Of a DNA stretch of 64,000 nucleotides, positions 1 through 8,879 are shown in pieces (position 1 is the stretch's first letter; each line of letters starts with the position of its first letter). The DNA lies in assembly GCA_046542995.1 (NCBI GenBank), contig JBKHAH010000001.1, forward strand, positions 1 through 64,000, read 5' to 3'. Origin of the DNA: Perlabentimonas sp046542995 (GTDB lineage: Bacteria; Bacteroidota; Bacteroidia; Bacteroidales; Tenuifilaceae). The position numbers were made by a program, and so were the translations under genes. Below the pieces are notes generated by a model that had not been told where the DNA came from, ran no database searches, and saw nothing but the letters and a program-made list of their open reading frames with translations.

Positions 1-7
1 AACCCAC

Positions 8-3000
8 CTATATCTTTAACCCAAGCACCAGCACATCATCAACCTGGAAAGTTTCGCCTTTCCATTCATCGAATTGCTGCTCAAGGACAATGCCCTGCGT
101 TTCAAGGGGTAAGTTGTGATGCTCCTTCACAAACTCTCGCAATTTCTTATGCTGAAACTTTTTATTTTTCGTTCCACCAAATTGATCAACCAGCCCGTCT
201 GAGTAAAGGAATAGAACGGAATCTTTCTCTAATTTAACGGTAGTAGTATTGAACGACTTCATGATAAGATGGTAGGCAATGGGCATTCTATCGGAACGGA
301 GTTCAGTTAAGACTTCGCCATTCTCTTCATTGGGATTAAAGATAATCATGGAGCTATTTGCCCCTGCATACGCTAAGGTGTTCTCATCATCGTCTATAAT
401 ACATAATGATAGATCCATTCCGTCTGCCGCATCAGTAATTTCGCCTTTCTGATGCAATACGGATATAATGCTTTGTCTCAATAGGTTGAGCGCTTGTCCT
501 GGGTCGGTTATTCGTCGTAATGATATTACCTCATTTAGCATTAAAACGCCCAGCATGCTCATGAAACCACCGGGAACGCCATGTCCTGTACAATCAACCA
601 CCGCAACTATTCTGTACTTACCAATACGCGTTGCCCAGTAAAAATCACCGCTAACAATGCTTTTGGGCCGGTTAAAAATAAAGAACTCCGGGAATAGCTC
701 CTTTATTTGCTCAGAAGAAGGCAATACTGCTTGCTGAATGCGCTGAGCATACATAATAGAATCTGTAATTTCCTTTTTCTGTTGGGCAAGTAAATCCTTC
801 TGTCGTTCAATTTCTTCGTTCTTATCCTGCAGTTCCCATGCAAGATTTGCCAACGAATTCTTTTGCTCCTCCAGCTCATTCCTCTGGATTGTAATCTCAT
901 CATTCTTAGCCTGAAGTAAATCATTCTGCTCCGAGAGGGCATCGGATGTTGCCCTAATTTCCTCATTCGCTTGCTTCAGCCTTTCGGCCTGAAGCATAAT
1001 CTCCTGGCTTTGCTCTGAAATCTCCTGAGTACGCACTGTTACCATGTGCTCAAGTTGCTGCTTTACACGCTTAAGCCTTTCCTCCCGAAGCAATATATAT
1101 ATATAAACTAACGATGAGAAAATCAAAATAATAATTACGTAAAACCACCAGGTTTTCCAAAAGGGAGGACGAATGGTAAAAAAGAAAGTATCTCCGGTTG
1201 TATTCCACACGCCGTCAGGATTTGCCGCCAGCACTCTAAATGTATACTCACCTGGTTTTAAGTTTGTGTAAGTAGCCCTACGAATACTTTCTGTTGATTG
1301 AACCCATGAGGATTCAAACCCCTCAAGCATAAATTTATAGCTTATTTTTTTTGATACCGGATAATACAAACCAGTAAAATGAATGGTAAAACTGTTTTGA
1401 GCATGGCTAAACTCAAGGGAATCCTGCTGAAGCAGGTTAATACTAATATCCTTTGAGTCAGTTTTTTTTGATTGCCTGTCTTTAACCCTAACACGCGTAA
1501 CATATACTTCTGGCTTTTGCTGTGCGGCTTTAACATCATCAGGTTTGAAAGCATTGAAATTGTTTATGCCTCCAAAATACATCGTACCATCACTGGCCTT
1601 TAAATAAGCGCCTTCAGTAAATTCGTTATTCTGTAAACCATCATGTTTATCATAGTTCCTAATTTTAATGCTATCAGAATTTGAATAGTCAAAACGTGAT
1701 AAGCCTTTGTTTGTGCTTAGCCAAAATACACCATCATCGTCTTCAAGAATACCGTAAACAACATCGCTTGGCAGCCCATCCTCTGAGGTGTATGCTTTAA
1801 AATTTTCATCTTCGTAATTAAACAGATTTAACCCGCCACCACCGGTTCCAATCCATAAGCGGCGGTCAGAATCTTCAAAAAAACAAAGAATTCTGCTAGA
1901 ACTAATAGATAACGAATCGTTTTTATTATTTTTAAAATGCTTAAATGTTTCGGTAACCCTATCCATTAGGTTTATCCCCTCGTTACTTGTGCCTATCCAG
2001 AAATTACCGCGGCTATCCTCAAAAAAAGTTATAATTCGATCTTGTGAAAGAGAGGTGTTTGGCTCAAGGTAGTTTCTGGAGTAGTTTTTAAAAGTACCAT
2101 CGGGCATTAACTTATCAATACCCCTATCGAGAGTACCAATCCACAAATTATTATTACTATCAAAATATAAGGTCCGGATGGTATTACTGGAGATTGAGTT
2201 AGGTTTTCGAGGATTATGCTTGTAACTCTTAAAACGACCAGTATTTGGGTTTAGCTTGAATACTCCTCCGCTTGTTCCAACCCATAAATTATCATTCTGA
2301 TCCTGCACAATAGATGTTACGAATTTTTCAGGAGAGAAGCCTTTGCTATTTGTTGAATACAAATACCTTTGAAACTGCTCTGTTTGGGTGTTTAGCATTA
2401 AAAGACCCTCTCCAAATGTACCAATCCATATATTGCCCTTTTTATCTTCCAAGAAATCTCTTATTGTAGTTGCAGGAAAACTATTGGGATCATCTGGGTA
2501 GTTTCTGTAAACAGTAAACCACTTTTGTTTTCGATTAAACTTATTGATTCCATGATTATACGTGCCAATCCACATAACCCCCGTATTATCCTCATGAATT
2601 GATCTAAGTAAATCTGTACTAACGCTTAAAGGATCTAATGGATGATTGTTGTATTTAATGAAGAGACCTGTTTGCGGATTATACTTATGCAATCCGTTAT
2701 ATGTAGCAATCCAAATGGTCCCTTCATCATCCTCGTATAAATCATGTATTATGTTACTGGCCAGTGCGTATGCATCATCCGCTTTCTCTTTAAATAATTC
2801 TGATAATTCTGTGGCGGGATTATACTTTATAAGCCCTTGCCTATCAGTGGCAATCCAAATATTTCCGTTAGAATCCTCAATGAATTTTCTTACTACGCCG
2901 ACCTTAAAATCCTGATTATCATGCAATTTAATCTCTAATGTTTCAAAAGTATTTTGCTCCCTGTTATAAACAGCCACTCCATTTGTGGTTCCTACGTATA

Positions 3001-3604
3001 AGTTGTTTTTTGAATCCTGATATAATGCACGAACAATATTACTAGGCAGCACATTCGGATTTTGAGGAGTATTCTTATAAACAAGAAACTCTTCATTTGA
3101 GGGATCAAAAAGGTTAAGGCCACCGTTGGCCGTTCCCACCCAAATTTTACCTGAAACGTCCTCACAAAGCGCCATTACCCTATTAATGCTGATACTCTTG
3201 GGATTCTCCGGGTCCGATTGGTAAGATGTGAATGTTTCTGTTTCCCAATGAAATTGGTTAAGACCGCCATCGATAGTACCAAACCAAAGCCTGTTCTTGC
3301 TATCCTGAAGTATTGATATCACCCTGTTGTTAGATATAGATAGGCTATCGGTAGATTTATGGGTATAGGTTTTAAAAGAATATCCATCGAAACGGTTTAG
3401 ACCATCCTCTGTACCAAACCACATAAAGCCCTTATGATCCTGATGAATATCATAAACCGTACCCTGTGAAAGACCATCCTCAACAGTTATTCTGTCAAAC
3501 TCAATAGCATCACGCTGGGCATAAACAAATAGATTTGTGAAGACTAGCAGTACTAGCAACATTTGCATAACCCTCCTTCTCGTAATGCTTGAGATACCTG
3601 TCAT
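8..3604 (-). CDS. Two-component-propeller sensor with Y_Y_Y domain and C-terminal SpoIIE-type PP2C phosphatase
   Basis: The 1198-residue protein has an N-terminal signal/anchor (hydrophobic about residues 13-29), then roughly 14 reg_prop repeats of the W-I-G-T...G-L-x-x-F type forming one or two beta-propellers (about 35-720), a Y_Y_Y domain (about 725-810), a transmembrane helix near 818-842, a long coiled coil (about 845-965) and a SpoIIE/PP2C phosphatase domain. Metal-binding aspartates of PP2C are visible at about D987 (GDFYW) and D1004 (DCTGHG). In Bacteroidota the propeller/Y_Y_Y sensor usually feeds a histidine kinase; here the cytoplasmic output is a Ser/Thr phosphatase, which in related systems dephosphorylates anti-sigma antagonists. 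No STAS or anti-sigma partner is next to it, so the target is unknown. The stop lies at the very edge of the window. It is co-directional with sucD, 29 bp downstream of it. Confidence 0.9.
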   Translation of the reverse strand: MTGISSITRRRVMQMLLVLLVFTNLFVYAQRDAIEFDRITVEDGLSQGTVYDIHQDHKGFMWFGTEDGLNRFDGYSFKTYTHKSTDSLSISNNRVISILQDSKNRLWFGTIDGGLNQFHWETETFTSYQSDPENPKSISINRVMALCEDVSGKIWVGTANGGLNLFDPSNEEFLVYKNTPQNPNVLPSNIVRALYQDSKNNLYVGTTNGVAVYNREQNTFETLEIKLHDNQDFKVGVVRKFIEDSNGNIWIATDRQGLIKYNPATELSELFKEKADDAYALASNIIHDLYEDDEGTIWIATYNGLHKYNPQTGLFIKYNNHPLDPLSVSTDLLRSIHEDNTGVMWIGTYNHGINKFNRKQKWFTVYRNYPDDPNSFPATTIRDFLEDKKGNIWIGTFGEGLLMLNTQTEQFQRYLYSTNSKGFSPEKFVTSIVQDQNDNLWVGTSGGVFKLNPNTGRFKSYKHNPRKPNSISSNTIRTLYFDSNNNLWIGTLDRGIDKLMPDGTFKNYSRNYLEPNTSLSQDRIITFFEDSRGNFWIGTSNEGINLMDRVTETFKHFKNNKNDSLSISSSRILCFFEDSDRRLWIGTGGGGLNLFNYEDENFKAYTSEDGLPSDVVYGILEDDDGVFWLSTNKGLSRFDYSNSDSIKIRNYDKHDGLQNNEFTEGAYLKASDGTMYFGGINNFNAFKPDDVKAAQQKPEVYVTRVRVKDRQSKKTDSKDISINLLQQDSLEFSHAQNSFTIHFTGLYYPVSKKISYKFMLEGFESSWVQSTESIRRATYTNLKPGEYTFRVLAANPDGVWNTTGDTFFFTIRPPFWKTWWFYVIIILIFSSLVYIYILLREERLKRVKQQLEHMVTVRTQEISEQSQEIMLQAERLKQANEEIRATSDALSEQNDLLQAKNDEITIQRNELEEQKNSLANLAWELQDKNEEIERQKDLLAQQKKEITDSIMYAQRIQQAVLPSSEQIKELFPEFFIFNRPKSIVSGDFYWATRIGKYRIVAVVDCTGHGVPGGFMSMLGVLMLNEVISLRRITDPGQALNLLRQSIISVLHQKGEITDAADGMDLSLCIIDDDENTLAYAGANSSMIIFNPNEENGEVLTELRSDRMPIAYHLIMKSFNTTTVKLEKDSVLFLYSDGLVDQFGGTKNKKFQHKKLREFVKEHHNLPLETQGIVLEQQFDEWKGETFQVDDVLVLGLKI

Positions 3605-3633
3605 GTATTATGATTTACTTAACAATAAAAAAA

Positions 3634-4509
3634 CTAGCCTTCAAGCGCATTCTTCATAGATGAGCCTATTTCGGCTGGAGTCTCAACTACGGTAATGCCA
3701 CATTCAGCCATAATCTTCATTTTAGCTGCTGCTGTATCATCAGCTCCGCCAATAATTGCTCCGGCATGCCCCATACGTCGGCCCTTAGGAGCAGTTTGCC
3801 CTGCTATAAAACCAACCACAGGTTTACGGCAATTCTCTTTTATCCAGAATGCTGCATCGGCTTCCATGCTACCTCCAATTTCACCAATCATAACAATCCC
3901 TTCGGTCTCTGGATCATCATTAAAAAGTTTTATTGCATCAAGCGTGCTTGTTCCAATAATTGGGTCACCTCCAATACCTATGCAGGTACTTTGTCCGAGA
4001 CCAACCTTGGTAAGCTGATCAACCGCCTCGTAGGTTAAGGTGCCTGACCGTGAAACAACCCCAATGCTACCCTTTTTATGAATAAAACCAGGCATAATAC
4101 CCACTTTGGCTTCATCGGGGGAAATAATACCAGGGCAATTAGGACCAATTAAACGAACATCCTTCTTCTCAGATAAATATTGACTAACCTTCACCATCTC
4201 GGCAATGGGGATACCCTCTGTTATACAAACAATAACTTTAATACCAGCATCGGCCGCCTCAAGTATGGCATCGGATGCGAATGGTGGTGGGACAAATATT
4301 ACAGAGACATCAGCACCCGTTTCCTTTACACCATCGGAAACCGTATTAAAAACAGGCAGGTTTAGGTGCTTCTGCCCTCCCTTGCCAGGAGTAATCCCCC
4401 CAACTACATTTGTTCCATACTCTATCATTTGGGTGGCATGAAAAGTTCCCTCGCTGCCTGTAAAACCTTGAACTAAAATTTTGGAGTTCTTGTTAACCAG
4501 TACGCTCAT
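3634..4509 (-). CDS. sucD: Succinate-CoA ligase (ADP/GDP-forming) alpha subunit
   Basis: The 291-residue protein is full length for SucD (E. coli 289). It has the N-terminal CoA-binding Rossmann motif GFTGSEGTFH (15-24), IGPNCPG (121-127), and the phosphohistidine loop GHAGA with His248, equivalent to E. coli His246. SucD with the beta subunit SucC interconverts succinyl-CoA and succinate with substrate-level NTP formation in the TCA cycle. sucC, usually adjacent, is not here: the upstream neighbour is a regulator separated by about 270 bp and the downstream one is an unrelated sensor, so the beta subunit must be elsewhere. A good promoter lies 29 bp upstream. Confidence 0.97.
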   Translation of the reverse strand: MSVLVNKNSKILVQGFTGSEGTFHATQMIEYGTNVVGGITPGKGGQKHLNLPVFNTVSDGVKETGADVSVIFVPPPFASDAILEAADAGIKVIVCITEGIPIAEMVKVSQYLSEKKDVRLIGPNCPGIISPDEAKVGIMPGFIHKKGSIGVVSRSGTLTYEAVDQLTKVGLGQSTCIGIGGDPIIGTSTLDAIKLFNDDPETEGIVMIGEIGGSMEADAAFWIKENCRKPVVGFIAGQTAPKGRRMGHAGAIIGGADDTAAAKMKIMAECGITVVETPAEIGSSMKNALEG

Positions 4510-4537
4510 TTTATTTTATTATTTAAAAAAATGTTCT

Positions 4538-4568
4538 CAAACCTAAGATTTTTTCTTAAAAGATGCAA
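4538..4568 (-). promoter_or_regulatory. Promoter of sucD (TTG-N20-TAnnTTTG)
   Basis: Read on the minus strand, TTG (4566-4568) is followed after 20 nt by TAGGTTTG (4538-4545), which fits the Bacteroidota -33/-7 promoter pattern. Transcription would begin about 20-25 nt before the sucD ATG. Confidence 0.6.
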
Positions 4569-4700
4569 CGTGATTTTGGTAAAACTTTATGAATATATGA
4601 TTAGTGGCTAATGCTCAGTAAAAAATCATTGTCCCCGCGCCCATTGCAATAAGTTGTGTATAAATGCATGTTTTTATGTTTATCCATTGTAAAAAATGAT

Positions 4701-4756
4701 GGGACTAAAAGCCCAATAGACTAGAACTCTTGTTGTCGTCAGCTCCAGCTGACGGT
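4701..4756. repeat. REP-like double hairpin between sucD and the DeoR gene
   Basis: Two hairpins stand close together. At 4701-4714 GGG...CCC with an inner CT/AG pair forms a short stem with one bulge. At 4737-4754 CGTCAGCT and AGCTGACG form a perfect 8-bp inverted repeat separated by CC. There is no T run after either stem. The arrangement resembles bacterial REP elements mobilised by REP-associated tyrosine transposases, but I see only this one copy and no such transposase, so the class is inference. Confidence 0.4.
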
Positions 4757-4777
4757 TACTATGAAATCAACCCTTTT

Positions 4778-5545
4778 CTATACAGCAACTACTTCTACAC
4801 CATGGGTTTCAATCATTCTTTTCATGCTTAAGGGAATTCTATCATCAGTTATTATCATATCAACTTCTGACAAATCGCAAATTTTACCGAACCCTCTCCT
4901 GCCAAACTTGCTGGAATCGGCAAGTACTATAACCTTCTGTGCTGCTTTTATCATAACTTGATTGAGAGATGCCTCCAGGGCGTTGGTTGTTGTTAGTCCC
5001 AGTTCAGTATCAACACCATCAACACCCAAAAAGAGCTTATTGCAACTATAACTCTGCATCATAATTTCAGCCTGCGGACCAATAGCAGAGTTTGAACTTT
5101 TACGTATTAAGCCACCTAGCTGGTGAACCTCAACATCGAGATTTATATTTAGAATTTGTGATACGTTTAGCGATGCGGTTATTACGGTTAAAGCAGCTTC
5201 AGGAGAAATACTTCGTGCCAACTCCAGAATAGTGGAGCCAGAGGCAAGTATTATGCTATCGTTAGCCTCAAGCAAGGAAGCAGCATGATTTGCAATTCGT
5301 GATTTTTGTTCAACATTTATCTTCTCCTTATCGTGAATGTTTCTATCAGTAATATAAGGGTTAACCAACGATGCGCTACCATGCGAACGATGCAGAAGGT
5401 TCCGGCTTTCTAAAATTTTTAAATCTTTTCGAATGGTTACCAATGAAACATTCAGCTCTTCACTAAGATCGTTAACATTTACAAACCCCTGATCCTTTAA
5501 CTTAGTCAATATAAACTGGTGGCGCTTAGCTATACTTTTTGACAT
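4778..5545 (-). CDS. glpR: DeoR-family regulator, likely glycerol-3-phosphate repressor
   Basis: The 255-residue protein has a DeoR winged helix-turn-helix at residues about 5-57 (LSEELNVSLVTIRKDL core) and a DeoRC sugar-phosphate-binding domain with ASGSTILELAR (101-111) and DSSKFGRRGF. It is divergent from glpD-glpK with a 178-bp shared upstream region, so repression of the glycerol genes relieved by glycerol-3-phosphate is the natural guess. DeoR regulators answer to many phosphorylated sugars, so the gene symbol rests on neighbourhood and length rather than on a diagnostic residue. Confidence 0.8.
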   Translation of the reverse strand: MSKSIAKRHQFILTKLKDQGFVNVNDLSEELNVSLVTIRKDLKILESRNLLHRSHGSASLVNPYITDRNIHDKEKINVEQKSRIANHAASLLEANDSIILASGSTILELARSISPEAALTVITASLNVSQILNINLDVEVHQLGGLIRKSSNSAIGPQAEIMMQSYSCNKLFLGVDGVDTELGLTTTNALEASLNQVMIKAAQKVIVLADSSKFGRRGFGKICDLSEVDMIITDDRIPLSMKRMIETHGVEVVAV

Positions 5546-5561
5546 ACATTCTATTTTACTT

Positions 5562-5569
5562 CAAAAATA
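5562..5569 (-). promoter_or_regulatory. -7 element upstream of the DeoR-type regulator
   Basis: The minus strand reads TATTTTTG, a match to TAnnTTTG, 16 bp before the ATG. No TTG is seen at the usual distance upstream, so the promoter is only half supported. Confidence 0.4.
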
Positions 5570-5628
5570 TAAAAATTATTCGGTAACACCAGAATTACAT
5601 CAAAAAACAGCCTGAAAAAATCACATAT

Positions 5629-5647
5629 CGAAATATTTTATGTTTCG
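5629..5647. promoter_or_regulatory. Candidate DeoR/GlpR operator
   Basis: CGAAA (5629-5633) and TTTCG (5643-5647) form an inverted repeat with a 9-bp spacer, about 30 bp upstream of the glpD -7 element, in the shared regulator/glpD region. Short arms make chance occurrence possible. Confidence 0.25.
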
Positions 5648-5675
5648 TTTTCTTTCTTTTTGCGAATAAATACTT

Positions 5676-5683
5676 TATATTTG
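5676..5683 (+). promoter_or_regulatory. -7 element of the glpD-glpK promoter
   Basis: TATATTTG matches TAnnTTTG, 40 bp before the glpD ATG. The nearest upstream TTTG (5659-5662) is 13 bp away, closer than the usual 17-23 bp, so this may be a weak or activator-dependent promoter. Confidence 0.5.
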
Positions 5684-5723
5684 TAAAATATTTTTTGCCT
5701 ACTTATGTTTTAAACCAACAAAT

Positions 5724-7289
5724 ATGATAAGAGAAAAAGCTATAGAGATTTTAGGTAAAAGCGATGTTCATTTCGATTTTATAATTGTAGGTGGTGGCGC
5801 TACCGGTATTGGCATTGCTCTGGAGGCAGCCACTAGGGGATACAAAACGCTACTACTTGAAAAATCCGATTTCACAAAATCAACATCAAGCAAAAGCACT
5901 AAATTAGTTCACGGAGGAGTACGATATCTAGCTCAGGGCGATATAGCTCTTGTGAGAGAGGCTTGCGTTGAGAGAGGATTACTTCTAAAGAATGCTCCTC
6001 ATCTTGTAAGAAACCAACCATTTGTAATCCCTACATTTAGCTGGTTTGATGAGTTGATGTACACGGTTGGCTTAACATTCTACGATTTACTAGCAGGGAA
6101 ATACAGCCTTGGGCGGTCTTTAAGAATATCGAAGAAAAGAACGATAAAGAAACTACCTACCATTAATAAGGACAGAATTACTGCTGGCGTGCTATATCAC
6201 GATGGGCAGTTTGACGATTCCCGCCTTGCTATTAACGCAATTCAAACCGCTGTAGAGAACGGTGCAACCGCCATTAACTACATGCACGTTACTGAGCTAA
6301 CTAAGGACGAAAACGGTAAAATAAATGGTGTTGTTGCTTTCAACACAGAAACAAACGAACCTTATACCATAAAAGGAAAAACGGTTATTAATGCCACTGG
6401 AGTTTTTGCTGATGATCTTATGCAAATGGACAATCCTGAGAAGAAGAAAACGATACGTCCAAGCCAGGGCATTCATCTCGTTCTGGATAGATCGTTCCTT
6501 CCATCCGATCATGCTCTTATGATACCCAAAACGGAGGATGGCAGAGTACTTTTTGCTGTGCCATGGCACGATAAGATTGTTGTGGGGACAACCGACACAC
6601 CTGTTGACTCACCAGATTTAGAACCCGTTGCGCTTGAAGAAGAGATAGAGTTCATTCTTAGAACAACAGGAAAGTACCTAACAAACACTCCAAGCAGAAG
6701 GGATGTTCTCAGCATATTTGCGGGGTTGCGTCCACTTGCTGCACCAAAAAACGGAGGCGGTAAAACGAAAGAAATATCGCGAAGTCATAAGATTTACGTA
6801 TCACCTTCCCATCTTTTTACAATGATTGGAGGAAAATGGACGACCTTCAGGAAAATGGCTCAGGATATGGTTAATAAAGTTGAAAAGGTTAAGGGCTGGA
6901 AAAAAACGGAAACCATAACACGAAACCTAAAATTACACGGGTATCAACAAGATGTGAATCATAATGAACCTCTTTATTTTTATGGTTCAGATAAAGCTCT
7001 ACTTGAAGACCTAATGAACAGAGAGCCTGAAACGAAAGAGTTAATTAGTAATAGGCTAAAATTATACCACGCACAGGTTGTTTGGGCTGTTAGGCACGAG
7101 ATGGCACGAACAGTTGAGGATGTACTTTCGCGCAGGGTACGCTGCCTCCTGCTTGATGCGCGCGAATCAATCCTAATAGCCACCAAGGTTGCAAAAATTA
7201 TGGCTGAAGAATTGGGTGAAGATGAAACGTGGGAAATTGAGCAAGTTGCACAATTTGAAAACATAGCAGCGAAATACATACTTAGGTAG
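5724..7289 (+). CDS. glpD: FAD-dependent glycerol-3-phosphate dehydrogenase
   Basis: The 521-residue protein has the FAD-binding motif GGGATG (23-28) with the following acidic strand LLLEKSDF and the conserved STKLVHGGVRYL segment (58-69), then the DAO fold and a C-terminal helical domain with EMARTVEDVLSRR. The enzyme oxidises sn-glycerol-3-phosphate to dihydroxyacetone phosphate at the membrane and passes electrons to quinone. It is the first gene of a glpD-glpK pair (63-bp gap), divergent from the DeoR regulator. No glpF glycerol facilitator is adjacent. Confidence 0.96.
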   Translation: MIREKAIEILGKSDVHFDFIIVGGGATGIGIALEAATRGYKTLLLEKSDFTKSTSSKSTKLVHGGVRYLAQGDIALVREACVERGLLLKNAPHLVRNQPFVIPTFSWFDELMYTVGLTFYDLLAGKYSLGRSLRISKKRTIKKLPTINKDRITAGVLYHDGQFDDSRLAINAIQTAVENGATAINYMHVTELTKDENGKINGVVAFNTETNEPYTIKGKTVINATGVFADDLMQMDNPEKKKTIRPSQGIHLVLDRSFLPSDHALMIPKTEDGRVLFAVPWHDKIVVGTTDTPVDSPDLEPVALEEEIEFILRTTGKYLTNTPSRRDVLSIFAGLRPLAAPKNGGGKTKEISRSHKIYVSPSHLFTMIGGKWTTFRKMAQDMVNKVEKVKGWKKTETITRNLKLHGYQQDVNHNEPLYFYGSDKALLEDLMNREPETKELISNRLKLYHAQVVWAVRHEMARTVEDVLSRRVRCLLLDARESILIATKVAKIMAEELGEDETWEIEQVAQFENIAAKYILR

Positions 7290-7352
7290 TTCTATTTTTC
7301 TATATTTTTAGATAGATTTACAGCATCTGAAAAGCATTTAATCAGTTTTAGC

Positions 7353-8843
7353 ATGGAAAAATACATTCTTGCTCTCGATCAGGGTACTACTAGTTCCAGA
7401 GCGCTTCTTTTCGATAAGAAAGGGAACATTCGCTCAGTTGCACAGAAAGAGTTTAACCAGATATTCCCAAAACCCGGATGGGTTGAGCACGACCCGGGAG
7501 AAATATGGTCGTCGCAGGTTGCTGTTGCTGCCGAGGCAATGTCAAAATTAAGTATAAATGGTACATTTTTAGCCGGTATAGGCATTACAAATCAACGCGA
7601 GACTACCATTGTTTGGGACAAACAAACAGGTGAACCCGTTTACAACGCCATTGTTTGGCAAGACAGGCGTACATCTGAATTTTGTGATAAGTTGAAAGAC
7701 GAGGGCCTATCGGATAAAATACGAGAGAAAACGGGCCTTGTTATTGATGCCTACTTTAGCGGCACAAAGATAAAGTGGATACTTGATAACGTTAAGGGCG
7801 CAAAGGAAAAGGCCAATAAGGGCCAGCTGGCATTTGGGACGGTTGACTCGTGGTTGGTTTGGAAGCTGACACAAGGCAGAACTCACATTACTGATGTTAC
7901 CAATGCCAGCCGTACTATGCTTTATAATATTAATACGCTGGAATGGGATGATGAGCTGCTTGAACTTTTTGGGATACCAAAATCAATGATGCCAACGGTA
8001 GCCTCATCAAGCGAAGTGTACGACTACACTAACACTACCTTTTTTGCTTCAAAAGTTCCAATTGCAGGAATAGCCGGCGACCAGCAAGCTGCGCTTTTTG
8101 GACAAATGTGTGTTGATGAAGGAATGGTGAAAAATACATACGGAACCGGATGCTTCATCCTAAAGAATACAGGCGAGAAACCTTTCATATCTAAAAACAA
8201 ACTTGTAACTACTATAGCCTGGCAAATTAATGGAAAAACAACCTACGCATTGGAGGGGAGCATATTTATTGCTGGAGCTGTGGTTCAGTGGCTGCGCGAT
8301 GGGCTTGGACTTATAAAATCATCTGGAGAGATTGAAGCGCTGGCATCACAAGTTGAAGATAATGGTGATGTATTTTTTGTTCCAAGCTTTACCGGAATGG
8401 GTGCCCCATATTGGGATCAATACGCAAGGGGAATTATGGTTGGGATTTCAAGAGGGACCAACCGTGGTCATATTGCCAGAGCAGCCCTTGAAGGGATTGC
8501 CTACCAAACAATGGATGTAGTTAAAGCCATGGAAATGGACACAGGCATGAATATTACTGAGTTAAGGGTTGATGGTGGTGCTTCCGCAAACAACCTGCTT
8601 ATGCAGTTTCAGGCTGATATTCTTGAGGTTCCATCGGTACGCCCCAAAACTTTAGAAACCACTGCGCTGGGTGCAGCTTACCTTGCAGGACTTGCAACTG
8701 GTTTTTGGAAAGATATTGAGGAATTGAAGCAGCACTGGAAACTTGACAGGAGGTTTGAACCTAGACTAGACACAAAAAAAACAGAAATACTTAAGAATAA
8801 ATGGGCTGATGCAGTAGAGAGAGCAAAATCATGGTCAAAGTAG
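7353..8843 (+). CDS. glpK: Glycerol kinase
   Basis: The 496-residue protein is the usual length for GlpK and belongs to the FGGY kinases: N-terminal phosphate-binding DQGTTSSR (9-16), ITNQRETTIVWD, the GDQQAALFGQ segment and the signature G-I-S-R-G-T-N-R-G-H near residue 371. It phosphorylates glycerol with ATP to glycerol-3-phosphate, the substrate of the preceding GlpD, so the pair funnels glycerol into glycolysis. The TAG stop sits inside the left arm of an inverted repeat that precedes the next gene. Confidence 0.97.
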   Translation: MEKYILALDQGTTSSRALLFDKKGNIRSVAQKEFNQIFPKPGWVEHDPGEIWSSQVAVAAEAMSKLSINGTFLAGIGITNQRETTIVWDKQTGEPVYNAIVWQDRRTSEFCDKLKDEGLSDKIREKTGLVIDAYFSGTKIKWILDNVKGAKEKANKGQLAFGTVDSWLVWKLTQGRTHITDVTNASRTMLYNINTLEWDDELLELFGIPKSMMPTVASSSEVYDYTNTTFFASKVPIAGIAGDQQAALFGQMCVDEGMVKNTYGTGCFILKNTGEKPFISKNKLVTTIAWQINGKTTYALEGSIFIAGAVVQWLRDGLGLIKSSGEIEALASQVEDNGDVFFVPSFTGMGAPYWDQYARGIMVGISRGTNRGHIARAALEGIAYQTMDVVKAMEMDTGMNITELRVDGGASANNLLMQFQADILEVPSVRPKTLETTALGAAYLAGLATGFWKDIEELKQHWKLDRRFEPRLDTKKTEILKNKWADAVERAKSWSK

Positions 8844-8867
8844 GTATTTGAGAAAAGCAAATACCTA
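8841..8867 (+). terminator. Inverted repeat overlapping the glpK stop codon
   Basis: TAGGTATTTG (8841-8850) and CAAATACCTA (8858-8867) form a perfect 10-bp stem with a 7-nt loop. The glpK stop is the first three bases. No long T run follows, so it could end glpK transcription weakly or act as an operator; its right arm overlaps the next -7 element. Confidence 0.5.
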
Positions 8868-8873
8868 TCTTTG
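8866..8873 (+). promoter_or_regulatory. -7 element just before the GT51 gene
   Basis: TATCTTTG matches TAnnTTTG and ends 6 bp before the preferred ATG at 8880; TTTG at 8847-8850 lies 15 bp upstream. If it is used, the transcript would start almost at the ATG and be leaderless or nearly so. Confidence 0.4.
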
Positions 8874-8879
8874 CCATAT

